From Gracilaria gracilis (lineage: Eukaryota; Rhodophyta; Florideophyceae; Gracilariales; Gracilariaceae), in NCBI GenBank assembly GCA_030374805.1, contig JARGSG010000195.1, positions 186,001 through 250,000 on the forward strand: 64,000 nucleotides of DNA, written 5' to 3'. Within the stretch, counting starts at the first letter, position 1. Each line of letters begins with the position of its first letter. The notes beneath the pieces are model-generated. The model was not told the origin of the DNA and did no database searches. It saw only the letters and a program-made list of their open reading frames with translations. A program made the position numbers and the translations under genes. Below are positions 1-8,850 of this stretch, in pieces.

Positions 1-362
1 ATCTGGGGCGCGTCTCTCTCTTATCAAAAACCTTAATTTTTTGACTTTCACCACTTGGGTTTGGAGCCATGCGTGCGCGGCGCGTGCCATGAAGGTGCGC
101 GCGCGTGCCGGCCGCGTGCCAGCTTTGGGATGGCTGCGACGCTGACGCTCGAAGCGCATCCCTCGTCGAGCTTCGTTCGGTACGACGTCATCACTAAACC
201 TTCACGGTCTTCCGGCAAACTTTCTTGGTCTCTTCGATGCACTCTGATTAACTTCTCCCAGTTGGTGTTAGCTTCTTCATTAAATTTATCCAGTTAGGTG
301 TTGCAGTTAGCTTCAGTTACCATGTGGGTGCGATGCGCAGCGAATGAGGAGCGCGAAAATAG
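1..362. other. 3' flank of Gypsy-A, probable but unproven LTR
   Basis: This lies just beyond the chromodomain stop and polypurine tract of the minus-strand Gypsy-A, where the 3' LTR should start. I could not align it with the presumed 5' LTR near 7022-7460, so either the ends have diverged, the boundary is wrong, or the LTR lies left of the window. The short ORFs on both strands here have no recognisable domains. Confidence 0.3.
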
Positions 363-376
363 CCTCCCCCCTCCCT
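363..376 (-). other. Polypurine tract of Gypsy-A
   Basis: On the minus strand this is an almost pure A/G run (plus strand cctcccccctccct), 26 bases after the chromodomain ORF stop. That is the expected place for the second-strand priming site of an LTR retrotransposon. The assignment rests on position and composition only. Confidence 0.5.
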
Positions 377-401
377 AAGAGCTGTGCATCACCTCTAAGG
401 T

Positions 402-1316
402 TTACCCATCGTTCGGCATGTCCTCTCCTTTTCGGTTCCAGTAGCTTACCCTGAAGTGGTGTGGTATGGCTGAGGGCGGCTCAGCAGTGTCACCATCTGC
501 GCCCCAGCCATACCAACGTACGGTGTACTTTAGACCATCTGGGGTACGGCGGTGACCTACAAGGCGTTCCACTGGGAACTCATTAGAGACCTGGGCTGGT
601 ATCGTTTCACCACTTTGGTTTAGATGAGCATCAGTACCACTAGGGGTAGGTGTTTCCTCTGAAGGAGCAACCGTAATCCCCGCAGGTGGTACGTAGTCTG
701 GGTCGTCACCCTGTGCGTCATCATTAACCTCGACGGGTGTCCCGTCTTCCCGGGGCTGAGTCCTCAGGGCAACCGCTTGTGGGTCACGCGCGGATTCTCC
801 GCGTTCCTTCCTGGACTGAACCGTCTGAGGTGCAACCGTGATTCGGTCAATAGAGATTGTATTCTCTACACCATCTTGGTTCACCGTTACCGTGTGGTCG
901 GTCGACCGAACTACCTTGAAAGGTCCCGATGATTTCGGAAGAAGCTTAGAATTGATATCTCTATCAATAGCTTCATCATCAGCTTCATCACCCGGTCGTG
1001 GTTTAGCTCCTTTCGGGGGGTGGTCAATAAAGACATATTGACCCGGCGTAGCCGTTACCATTTGGGTTCCCTTTTGTTCGTAGTCCTCCTTGTACCGCTT
1101 CTGGGATGCTGTGAGCTTGCTCTCAGCATACTTGAGAGCACGTCTCAACCTCAAAAGGGTATTCCGTTTGACCTGTGACGGTGTGAGCGCTCCGGCGGCT
1201 TCTTGTCCTAATGGGTCCCCTTCAACAACAATACCTGGTGGGTGTCTTGACAGTATTAGATCGAACGGCGTAGTTTGCGTCGCTCGATGAACCTGAAGGT
1301 TATATGCATATGTCAA
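402..1316 (-). pseudogene. Gypsy-A pol: integrase C-terminal region and chromodomain
   Basis: This is the last part of a Ty3/gypsy polyprotein. It holds the post-core integrase region (an SH3-like stretch with GPFKVVRSTDHTVTV), an acidic linker, and a C-terminal chromodomain starting around ERLVGHRRTPDG and containing YTVRWYGWG and IPHHF. In chromoviruses this domain is thought to steer integration towards particular chromatin. The frame differs from the integrase core upstream, so a one-base shift near 1313-1320 separates them. The ORF has no initiator of its own and must be read as part of pol. Confidence 0.8.
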
Positions 1317-1856
1317 GGGCTGTACGAGCTCGTCCCAACCAGTTGGTGTTCTTCCGTATAATGTCGCAGCCGAGATACCAGTGTTCGGTTAAAGCGCTCC
1401 ACTTGCCCATTCGTTTGCGGATGGTAGGCAGTGGTGAAGTAGTGCTTAATACCTAAGAGGTTACAAACAGCTTCAAAGAACTTCGAAGCTAAGTTCGAAC
1501 CATTGTCGGTAAGTAAATAAAGCGGTGCACCATACTGGTAGATCCAATTGTTCAAGAACGCCACCGCGAGGGTCGTCGATTTCGTGTCCTTCAAGGGTAT
1601 CGCTCGCGTGAGCTTCGAGAACCTGTCGGTGATTACGATGATGTACTGATATCCCCTTGTGGGTTTTTGGTAATGGACCCAGAAGGTCTATTGCGACGAA
1701 CTCGAGAGGACCCGCTGCAGGGAATAACTTCAAGTATTTCCTGTGCTTCCGGAGACCTCCACGGGTACGTACGCAAGATTCACATTGACCTACAAAGGTA
1801 TATATATCATTAGCCATATGAGGCCAGTAGTACCCTTGCCTCAAGGTGTAGTACAT
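1313..1856 (-). pseudogene. Gypsy-A pol: integrase zinc-binding domain and catalytic core
   Basis: Two overlapping frames together encode the integrase. The first has the end of the HHCC zinc domain (YYWPHMANDIYTF, then CESC) and the first catalytic aspartate in FVAIDLLGPLPKTHKG. The second has the second aspartate in LLTDNGSN and the glutamate in HPQTNGQVERFNR. All three catalytic residues are present, but the core is split by a frameshift near 1570-1650. The region between 1840 and 2140 links this to RNase H with further frame changes. Confidence 0.85.
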
Positions 1857-2143
1857 TCTCGTACCTCCAGGGGTGTCCTGATAGCCTTGGGTAGTGGGCT
1901 AGGTACAGCACCCGAGGGGCGCAGCACCTTGGGCACTACCTTCTGTAGGGAACCATCAATAGGAGCTCGCCTCACCAGGAAACCATTTCGGTCGACGTCA
2001 AAGTTCGAGTCTTTCATACCTACTTGGTCCATGAGAGAGGCGGCAATAAACATCGTTTGCTTGCTCTCTCAGGAATTCCTCGCGGGTAATTGGCATGACG
2101 TCTGTTTCCTCGTGGGCGAGTATTTCCCGAGCGATGGGCATCA

Positions 2144-2902
2144 CTAAACCACGTATCCTCTTCGGGTAGAGTCCAGGTAACCTTCTAAGGTATCACCATC
2201 AGGGTTGGTAGAGATGGTAAAGCAAGGGATATCATCCTCTACCGGCTCGGTGTCCAAACCATCTGTGGTAATGCGAGACATCGCGTCTGCGACATTGTGC
2301 TTGATACCTGGACGGTACTGTACGTCATACTCGAACTCTGAAAGTCGTAACCGCCATCGGGCAAGTCTGCCTGATGCGTCGGCCAGACCCAGTATCCACC
2401 GTAGGGCATCCTTGGTCGGTTCGAAGCGTGAACCTTTCACCATATAGGTAGGGACGGAGCATCAACATGCTCCAGACTACTGCCAGACATTCCTTTTCGG
2501 TTGTTGTGTAGTTCTTTTCTGCAGCGTGCAAAGCACGGCTCCAGTACCCTATAGGTAGTTTGTCGCCGTTTTCTTGCTCCTGCATAAGACAACAACCAAT
2601 TTGGGCGTCCGAAGCGTCAGTATCCAACGTGTATCGTAAACCAGCTTTGGGTAATGCCAAGATGGGAGGTGTCAAGAGCGCATGTTTCAGCGCCTCGAAC
2701 GCATCCATTTTCCTCATTGGTAAGGACATTCAAACCTTGTAGGTTGACCTTTCAGCAGCTTCCTGTTGAGGGGAGCCGCTATCTTGGCAAATCCCTTGAT
2801 AAACCGGCGGTACACATTGCACAAACCTATAAAGGATCGGATTTCCGTCTGGGACGTGGGTGGCTTCGCCTCCTGCACGGCCCGGATATTCCGCGGCGTC
2901 AC
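2144..2902 (-). pseudogene. Gypsy-A pol: connection and RNase H
   Basis: In transcription order this holds the connection motif (IRSFIGLCNVYRRFI), the RNase H start LDTDASDAQIGCCL, the glutamate-bearing TTTEKECLAVVW, the third acidic motif in LRTDQ, and the closing YRPGIKHNVADAMSR. RNase H removes the RNA strand of the RNA-DNA hybrid during reverse transcription. Three frames are needed to read it, with shifts near 2325-2440 and 2714-2730, so the copy cannot make a full Pol without correction. Confidence 0.85.
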
Positions 2903-2929
2903 TTCTAACCTCCCAGGGCTGATGATATG

Positions 2930-3716
2930 ACCAAGGTATTCTACCTCTTTGGTGAAGGAATTCGCACTTGCGGAGCTTCAAGGTTACTCCAGATTCCCTC
3001 AAAAGGTTGAAAACTTCCCTAACATGGTGGAAAATGTTCCTCTACCGTTCTGGAATATATGATTACATCGTCGATGTATACCAGAGCGGTTCTCCACTTC
3101 ACCTTCGAAAGGATTATATCTAATCGCCCTCTGAAAGGTAGCCGGGGCATTTCTCAACCCAAAGGGCATACGCGTAAAGCGGAATAACCCAGCGTGGCAA
3201 GTAAACGTAGTTTTGTCCTTGTCTTCTTCCCTGATAGGTACCTGCCAATAACCACAATTGGCATCGAGCGTATAGTAAAGATCTTGGCGTTGCCCCAACG
3301 AAATCTATACACTCGTCCATTCTAGGTATTGGGTACGAATCCCTAATGGTCATACTATTCAGTCTTCTGTAGTCCACACAGAACCGCATACGGGTATCAT
3401 TCTTCTTTGTGACGAGAACCACAGGGCTGGCCCAGTCCGCATTTGCTGGTTCTATGACACCTTCACGGAGCATTCTCTCGACCTCATTGAGCTCAACCTC
3501 CCGGGCTTTTGGACCTGCACGGTAAGGCTGCTGGTAAATGGGTTTCCAGCCAGGCACCATATCAATACGGTGCTCTGTAGCCTCAATTTGGCCCAACCGG
3601 CCCGACCACATGGGTTCAAATTCTTCTAAGAGACTGAGGATCCGGTCTCGGAGAGCCTGGTTCTCCGCACCGATCTGGACTTCCTCTCTCCAATTCCGCA
3701 CTGGGTCCAGTTCCAT
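2930..3716 (-). pseudogene. Gypsy-A pol: reverse transcriptase
   Basis: Ty3/gypsy reverse transcriptase motifs follow in order: the N-terminal HRIDMVPGWKPIYQQPYR, then MRFCVDYRRLNSMT, then LDANCGYWQVPI, then FTRMPFGLRNAPATFQ, and, in another frame, a YIDDVIIYS box near 3055-3085. The aspartate of LDANCGYWQ and the DD pair are kept, so the active site is intact although a frameshift near 3295 splits the domain and a second one follows the FQRAI stretch. After the palm the sequence continues into a KCEF motif (2940-2990). Confidence 0.88.
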
Positions 3717-3862
3717 AGTCTTTTCCTGATCTCCTAACCTTTAAAGGTATTGGCGATCTTCTGTTCCATTTTGGTGTTTGTCGATAACGGGGGCGCATAT
3801 GCAGGGTTATGGCGCATCCTGTTCCTCCCCCTTCCTTGGAGGTGGCGACCTCGCCCAACACA

Positions 3863-5072
3863 TTAGGTGAGGACCGTGAAAAACCCCTTGTGGTGCGGCT
3901 GCAGTGCGATTCCAATAGTGGTATTCTTGGGTAACTTAACAATGTGATTGCTAAAGTTACTCAAGTACACCTTGAAGGCTTGGTTAGGGATGTTGTCGAT
4001 AATCCCGTTTGCCATCAAGGCGAGATGTCTTTCTGCCAACCTAGGATGGTTCTGTAGCATTACCAATCCTGGAACTGCGCATGAGACATTCACTACCATT
4101 TGGGTCATAGCCGGAATTGAAACCAATCTGGTGAGCCGTATCTTGTTTGAAACCGTCTTCGGTGGGGATATTGGGACCTCGGCTTCTGACGCCAACCATT
4201 TTTGGTTCTGCGTATTACCCAGTATGGCAATACGACCACCTTGACGGAGAGCGACCGTTCGGGACCCTGGCAAAATTGCCTTGACATGTTTGTCAATAAA
4301 GTTGGTCCCGAGGATACAGTCTGTCGCCCAAACGATCCACCACAAAGAAATTGAGCTTCACCTTCAAGGTTCCAAGTTGTACCTCAGTGGTTAACATTCC
4401 TCTAAGGTGCAGTGGGCGCTCATTAGCGTCCACCAGCGGGTTGATAGTCGGGGCAGGCCGAATGTTCCGCAAGACCGCATCGGGTATGACGCGAGCGTTT
4501 AGGACATTTGGACCGGCGCCGGTATCGAGTACACACGCAACGGGGACCTGTAGGTAATTGAGAAAGCTTACTGAAGCATTAACTTTATAGTTATTGTACT
4601 TCATTAGACACACCACATTGGGTACATCTGATTCTTCTTTTTCCACCATTAAGGTTTCCCGTTCCGGTATCGACGGGCCTTCCAATTCACGGTTAGGGGT
4701 GGCCCCTACGCTAACCGTTCGGTGTTTTCCTGCTCCTCCTGAGCGGGACTGTCCTTCTCCAAGATTTGGTGTTTCCTCGACGAGATGAACCTGAGATGGT
4801 GATGGTTGAGCTTGTACCCTCTTTCCAGATCCATATAGGTTACGGTGGTTTTGCTGCCTGGCACTGATCAGATGTTCGCGCACCCCTGGGGGTATTTTGT
4901 CACATCTGTTCGCCAGATGGTCTGGCGACAAACAGAGCCAGCAAACCAATCCACCTGTCTGGGGATCACGCATTGCCATAGAGGTAGGTCGGGTCACCGG
5001 ATTGGTCGGTGCTGTAGCATAGGAAGATGCTTGCGAACCACCCGTTGAGGTTTGTTGAGTGCTCGCCCGCAC
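3863..5072 (-). pseudogene. Gypsy-A zinc knuckle and aspartic protease
   Basis: The 4293-5072 part begins with a CCHC knuckle (CWLCLSPDHLANRC, exact CX2CX4HX4C spacing) that would bind the RNA genome. It then carries the retropepsin active site LDTGAGPNVLN and the flap-side region. The second half, ending with the ILGTNFIDKH motif typical of gypsy proteases, lies in another frame (3863-4345); the switch falls at a short G run near 4330. The gag stop lies upstream in yet another frame, so the original gag-pol expression strategy cannot be read from this copy. Confidence 0.82.
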
Positions 5073-5305
5073 TAGGTGGCGACCTTACCGAAGCTGGTGG
5101 TACTGTCGACGACCAATTACCAATAGGAGGTGGCTCGTGACTGAGCCTGCGGCGCAGTCACGAGATGAACTGCCATTCCTGTTGGTACGCGAATGAGCGA
5201 ATCTCCCTCTGAGGTAGTGCTTTTCTTCTAGCTCCAATACTGACCGTTTTCGGTTTATCCTTTGAGGTATGGGACGCCGACGGCTTCTTTCCGTGACGGA
5301 GAGTG

Positions 5306-6874
5306 TCACCTAGTCCCTGGGCATAACCGGGCAAGCCCATTATAGTCCACCTTACGGTTGTTCGCCAGGTAATTGCGTACCTGCGAACGGATCGCTTTGT
5401 CAACATTGTCGGCAAAGAGCGACTTCAACCTACTAGTGGTAAAGACATTACCGCATCGGGTGGCCAGATTCCAAAGGCCCAACGAGAATTCCATTTCGGT
5501 TTGGCTAGAGCGTTGGCGATATGCCTGCACCTCAGCGTAACCTTCCTGGATAACGTCATCGGTAGCGTAAGTTTCCAACATGAAATTAACCACTTCTGGG
5601 TACGTCTCTAACATCTTTGTCCCCTCTTCATCAACCGCCAGGGTATTTCCACGGAGCCTGCCTTGCAGCAAGTGGTAAGCTTGACCTTTAAGGTAAAACT
5701 GGAATAACCACATGGCAGCGCCTTCGGAAAAACCATTTTGGTCGCATGCAATCTTGAACTTCTGTAGAAACTCAATTACCGCAATGGGATCATCACCTGT
5801 GAAGGTAGTATCACCCATCTGGAAGCTGAGCTTCTTATGGTGCTTGGTGATCTTCTGCGCAACCTCTTGGGTGTAAGCAGAGGATCGGTTTCTCAACCGA
5901 TATGACCTATAATCAACCGCTTTGGTGAACATATCGTTCAGCGGCTGACGCACCTCTAGGGTTGTATCGGTGTCCGAACCCGAGTCGGACGACTCGTACC
6001 GTTTCTTCTTACCTTTCCGGTTTCTCTTTGACGACTTCTTCGCCAACCTGTTCGGTCTCTTCTGGCGTCTACCTTTACGGTCATCATCCGACGATGAACC
6101 AGTATCGGTATCGGAGCTCGAGGAATCGGGTTCAGAGTCGTAGCCGCGATTCTTTCCCTTTTTCCTCCTCCTTTCTTTACCCTTGCGGTTTCTTCTTCGT
6201 CGCCCCTCATCTGGGTCAGACGAATCGTCCTCAGGTCCACCAGTCTTGGTGTCCTTTCGAACGTTACCTCCAATGGGTGGCAAGTACACGTCTCGAGGGC
6301 TCATCTCTATATGGCCCTCTTGACCTTGCCTTAAACCTTGTAGGTACGCACTATCGGCCGGAATTGGCTTGATTGGTGCGGAAGAACCGGCAGGGATCCC
6401 TTGTGGTATGCGAGTAACCACATTCACCCCAGGGGTTTTGGCTTCCGCCATTCCTTCAGAAACCCAAAGGTCTTGAACCACTCGGTAGATATGCTCCCGG
6501 GCACCCGTTAAGAGGTATGTTTCAACCAATTTAGGTATGCGTTGAGAGAGCTCGTGCACGGCTCGATCAACCACCAAGCGGGTAACGGCGTCCATGTCCA
6601 TTGAGGTCATAGCTTCATTAACCGTAGCGGTAAAAAGAGCTTTCGCTCGATCTTCCAATTGGGGCCAAAGGTCCTCAACCGTTGTCGGCAAATCCTTGTT
6701 AGGTTCAGGAGCCAACGGTGGCTGAGTGCCCGTATCCTTTGAGGTTCCGGCCCGAGGTTGCCGAAGCAACTCCTCGGGATTATCCAGAATGGGTTTAGCG
6801 GCCGAAGCCGCAGCAGAACCCTTGTGGCTAAGTGGCGCGCTAGAGCCACGAGTAATCCTTTTAGGTCTTTCCAT
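5306..6874 (-). CDS. Gypsy-A Gag-like polyprotein
   Basis: This is a 520-residue ORF; I start it at the ATG ending at 6874 rather than at the TTG ten bases upstream. The middle (roughly residues 215-310) is a strongly charged Arg/Lys/Ser/Asp tract with RRRRNRKGK and acidic serine clusters. The C-terminal third is a retrotransposon capsid domain: FTGDDPIAVIEFLQKFK, MWLFQFYLKGQAYHLL and DDVIQEGYAEVQAYRQ. Gag would form the cytoplasmic particle that packages element RNA. It is the longest undamaged frame of Gypsy-A and ends at a TGA before the knuckle/protease frame, which may be an original gag stop or damage. Confidence 0.8.
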   Translation of the reverse strand: MERPKRITRGSSAPLSHKGSAAASAAKPILDNPEELLRQPRAGTSKDTGTQPPLAPEPNKDLPTTVEDLWPQLEDRAKALFTATVNEAMTSMDMDAVTRLVVDRAVHELSQRIPKLVETYLLTGAREHIYRVVQDLWVSEGMAEAKTPGVNVVTRIPQGIPAGSSAPIKPIPADSAYLQGLRQGQEGHIEMSPRDVYLPPIGGNVRKDTKTGGPEDDSSDPDEGRRRRNRKGKERRRKKGKNRGYDSEPDSSSSDTDTGSSSDDDRKGRRQKRPNRLAKKSSKRNRKGKKKRYESSDSGSDTDTTLEVRQPLNDMFTKAVDYRSYRLRNRSSAYTQEVAQKITKHHKKLSFQMGDTTFTGDDPIAVIEFLQKFKIACDQNGFSEGAAMWLFQFYLKGQAYHLLQGRLRGNTLAVDEEGTKMLETYPEVVNFMLETYATDDVIQEGYAEVQAYRQRSSQTEMEFSLGLWNLATRCGNVFTTSRLKSLFADNVDKAIRSQVRNYLANNRKVDYNGLARLCPGTR

Positions 6875-7000
6875 AGTGACCAATAGTGGTATCCAATTGC
6901 TTCGCGAGTATTCCTACGAAACCAAATAGGTGTGTGAACTTCCAGAATCCTTTCGAATGTCTTCTGTTCACCAGTAAAGGTACGACAAAAACCAAGAAAC

Positions 7001-7018
7001 TTCTAAGTCGGGAGACCA
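7001..7018 (-). other. Primer-binding site of Gypsy-A
   Basis: On the minus strand the sequence TGGTCTCCCGACTTAGAA begins with TGG, complementary to a tRNA CCA end. It sits three bases inside the presumed LTR end and about 130 bases before the gag ATG. Gypsy-B has nearly the same site (24864-24881), which supports the call. I could not assign the tRNA. Confidence 0.6.
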
Positions 7019-7021
7019 AAA

Positions 7022-7460
7022 TGTCGTACAAATACCGATAAGGTGTGGGGTCCGCCTGGTAGAGGGAGCGCGCGAGGGCTCAACCTGAAGGGGAAAAACA
7101 CACAACCAATATGGTAGTAGGGCACCTGAAACCCGCAGGGGCAAACGGCGGGGCAACTAGTCTAGACCGTGTAGGTGTACGGTAGTAGACGTCGACGGGC
7201 GGTAAAACCTGAATAGTAATAGAGTAGCAAGTGACCAAGATGGTATAGTTACTGCCCTAGTGGTGCCTGACTTTACAATACCCGAGGGGGAAGGCGAGGT
7301 GCACCACAATATATACAAGGTGCACCGACGCCGATCTCCCATGCGGGCATGACGTCATCGGCTGTGCCCATGACCTACTGTCATGGGCCAGCAATGCTAA
7401 ACTATCCTAGACTATAAATTAGAAATTAGAAATTACAAAATACAGAATACCAATTGGGTA
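7022..7460 (-). repeat. Presumed 5' LTR of Gypsy-A
   Basis: The region starts (plus strand) with TGTCGTAC next to the primer-binding site, as an LTR should. It holds an inverted repeat ggtgcacc...ggtgcacc around a TATATATT (7300-7325), a CATGGGC inverted repeat, and an AT-rich end with repeated ttagaaa units (7418-7440) where a minus-strand promoter could sit. The outer boundary before the MULE is uncertain and no second LTR was found to compare. Confidence 0.45.
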
Positions 7461-7524
7461 CAGTGCAGCCAGCAAGGCGCACCAGTAGACCCACGTGGCA
7501 CCAACCCATTGAGGTCTCATTGTA

Positions 7525-8850
7525 CTACAAAGAACATGAGTATGAGCGCTTCTTAGAAGTCTGAGGTCCTCTTTCGAACCAACCTTTCTTCCTTTTCCCA
7601 GCATTTTTCACTGGCCTACCCTTTGGAGGAGGAATCGCTTTTGGTACTTGCAGATTTTGCCCCGATGCAACCAAGCGATGAGCGAAAACCATGACTTCAT
7701 CAATTTCAAACTGCGGTGGCATTCGAAAGTCAACATTTTCATATTGCTCTTTCTATGTAGTGGATAAATGTCGGGGTAAAATAAAGCGGTGGAGGTTTGT
7801 TGAGCCGTAATTCTCACATAATACGGCAGTGCCGTGAAAACAAGGAATACCTGTAGATGACTTTGAATAAGCACAACATTTTGGCGGTGTTTGGGGTAGG
7901 GCGCTTAGAACAACACGCCTCTGAATAGATGCATCATTCTGACTAGTAACCGTTGCTTCCATCTGTTTTGTGCCATCAAGAAACTGTACCGAAGACAAGT
8001 AGCACCGACTGCGATTAATAGTTTGTGCTAGATACTTTTCTATGTTTGGCGTAACAGGGCTGCGACATGCAACAGACAATGATTGGCGTTGCAGAAATCC
8101 TTTTCGGTGCGTTAGAACAACCATTTCTAACATCTTTTGCGGCTCAACTGCTCTAATATGATTGCGAAGAGCAGCGGCCATTTGACTCTCAGCTCCCTGT
8201 GATGTAGTAGTTAAATCTTCTAGATTCGAATAGGCACGGTACAACTCTGCCTTCTTAAACTTCGAAAGATATTCGATTTGATTTGGGCCGTATTGTGCAA
8301 ATGTCGCGTCAACAAGGTCCTTCGTTGGCGCATATACAGCTCTTTGATAGAGGGCCGCTGCATGATTTTTCTCCGCTCCAACATGCTTCATCATGTTCTT
8401 CTTAACATGCAGTGGATCCAAAAATAATTTGGCCTCTTTGAAGCACTCGAAAAATTCCGTGTCGATTGACTTTTCTTGGTCAACGATGGTCGTGCGATCA
8501 GGTCTATCAAACCCGCAAACATTTTCAAGCGGTTCAAACACTTTCTTCTACGCCTCTTTACACTCCGGTCCAACGGAATGCGCAAAACACAGTGGAACCA
8601 ATTGATTATTTGTGTCATACCCGACGACTTCAAAGATAGTCCCATAGGACTGTGGGCCAATTCCCTCGCAATGCGCAGCATCCGCAGCCGTAGTCAGCCT
8701 ACCCTTCTCACAAAAGTGACGTGCAATGCTGGGCACGAACACGAATCCACTGTAGTACCGTCCTGTGTCACATATGTCTGACAGATCTACGACTGCAGCG
8801 GTCACAACAACTGACCCCTTTGGCAGAGACCCCCCCTTTATCATCTGCTG
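7525..8850 (-). pseudogene. MULE transposase, DDE and SWIM region
   Basis: The catalytic half of a Mutator-like transposase. An MULE DDE fold is seen with a first aspartate in TAADAAHCEGIGP, followed by the YGTIFEVVGYDTNNQLVPL strand region. A second aspartate lies in TIVDQEKSI with LDPLHVKKNM after it, and a glutamate in QGAESQMAAAL. A SWIM-like zinc finger follows (CCAYSKSSTGIPCFH) and a basic tail with KGRPVKNAGKRKKGW. Two in-frame TAG codons (8548-8550 and 7753-7755) interrupt one frame that is otherwise coherent to 7525. It joins the upstream J-domain ORF through two one-base shifts, one in a run of seven G near 8830. It would cut and join DNA at the element ends in the nucleus if intact. 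Confidence 0.8.

Noticed and set aside
1-7460. Left window edge as a matching 3' LTR for Gypsy-A
   Set aside because: By-eye comparison of 1-362 with 7022-7460 gave no alignable stretch; the pair is not claimed.
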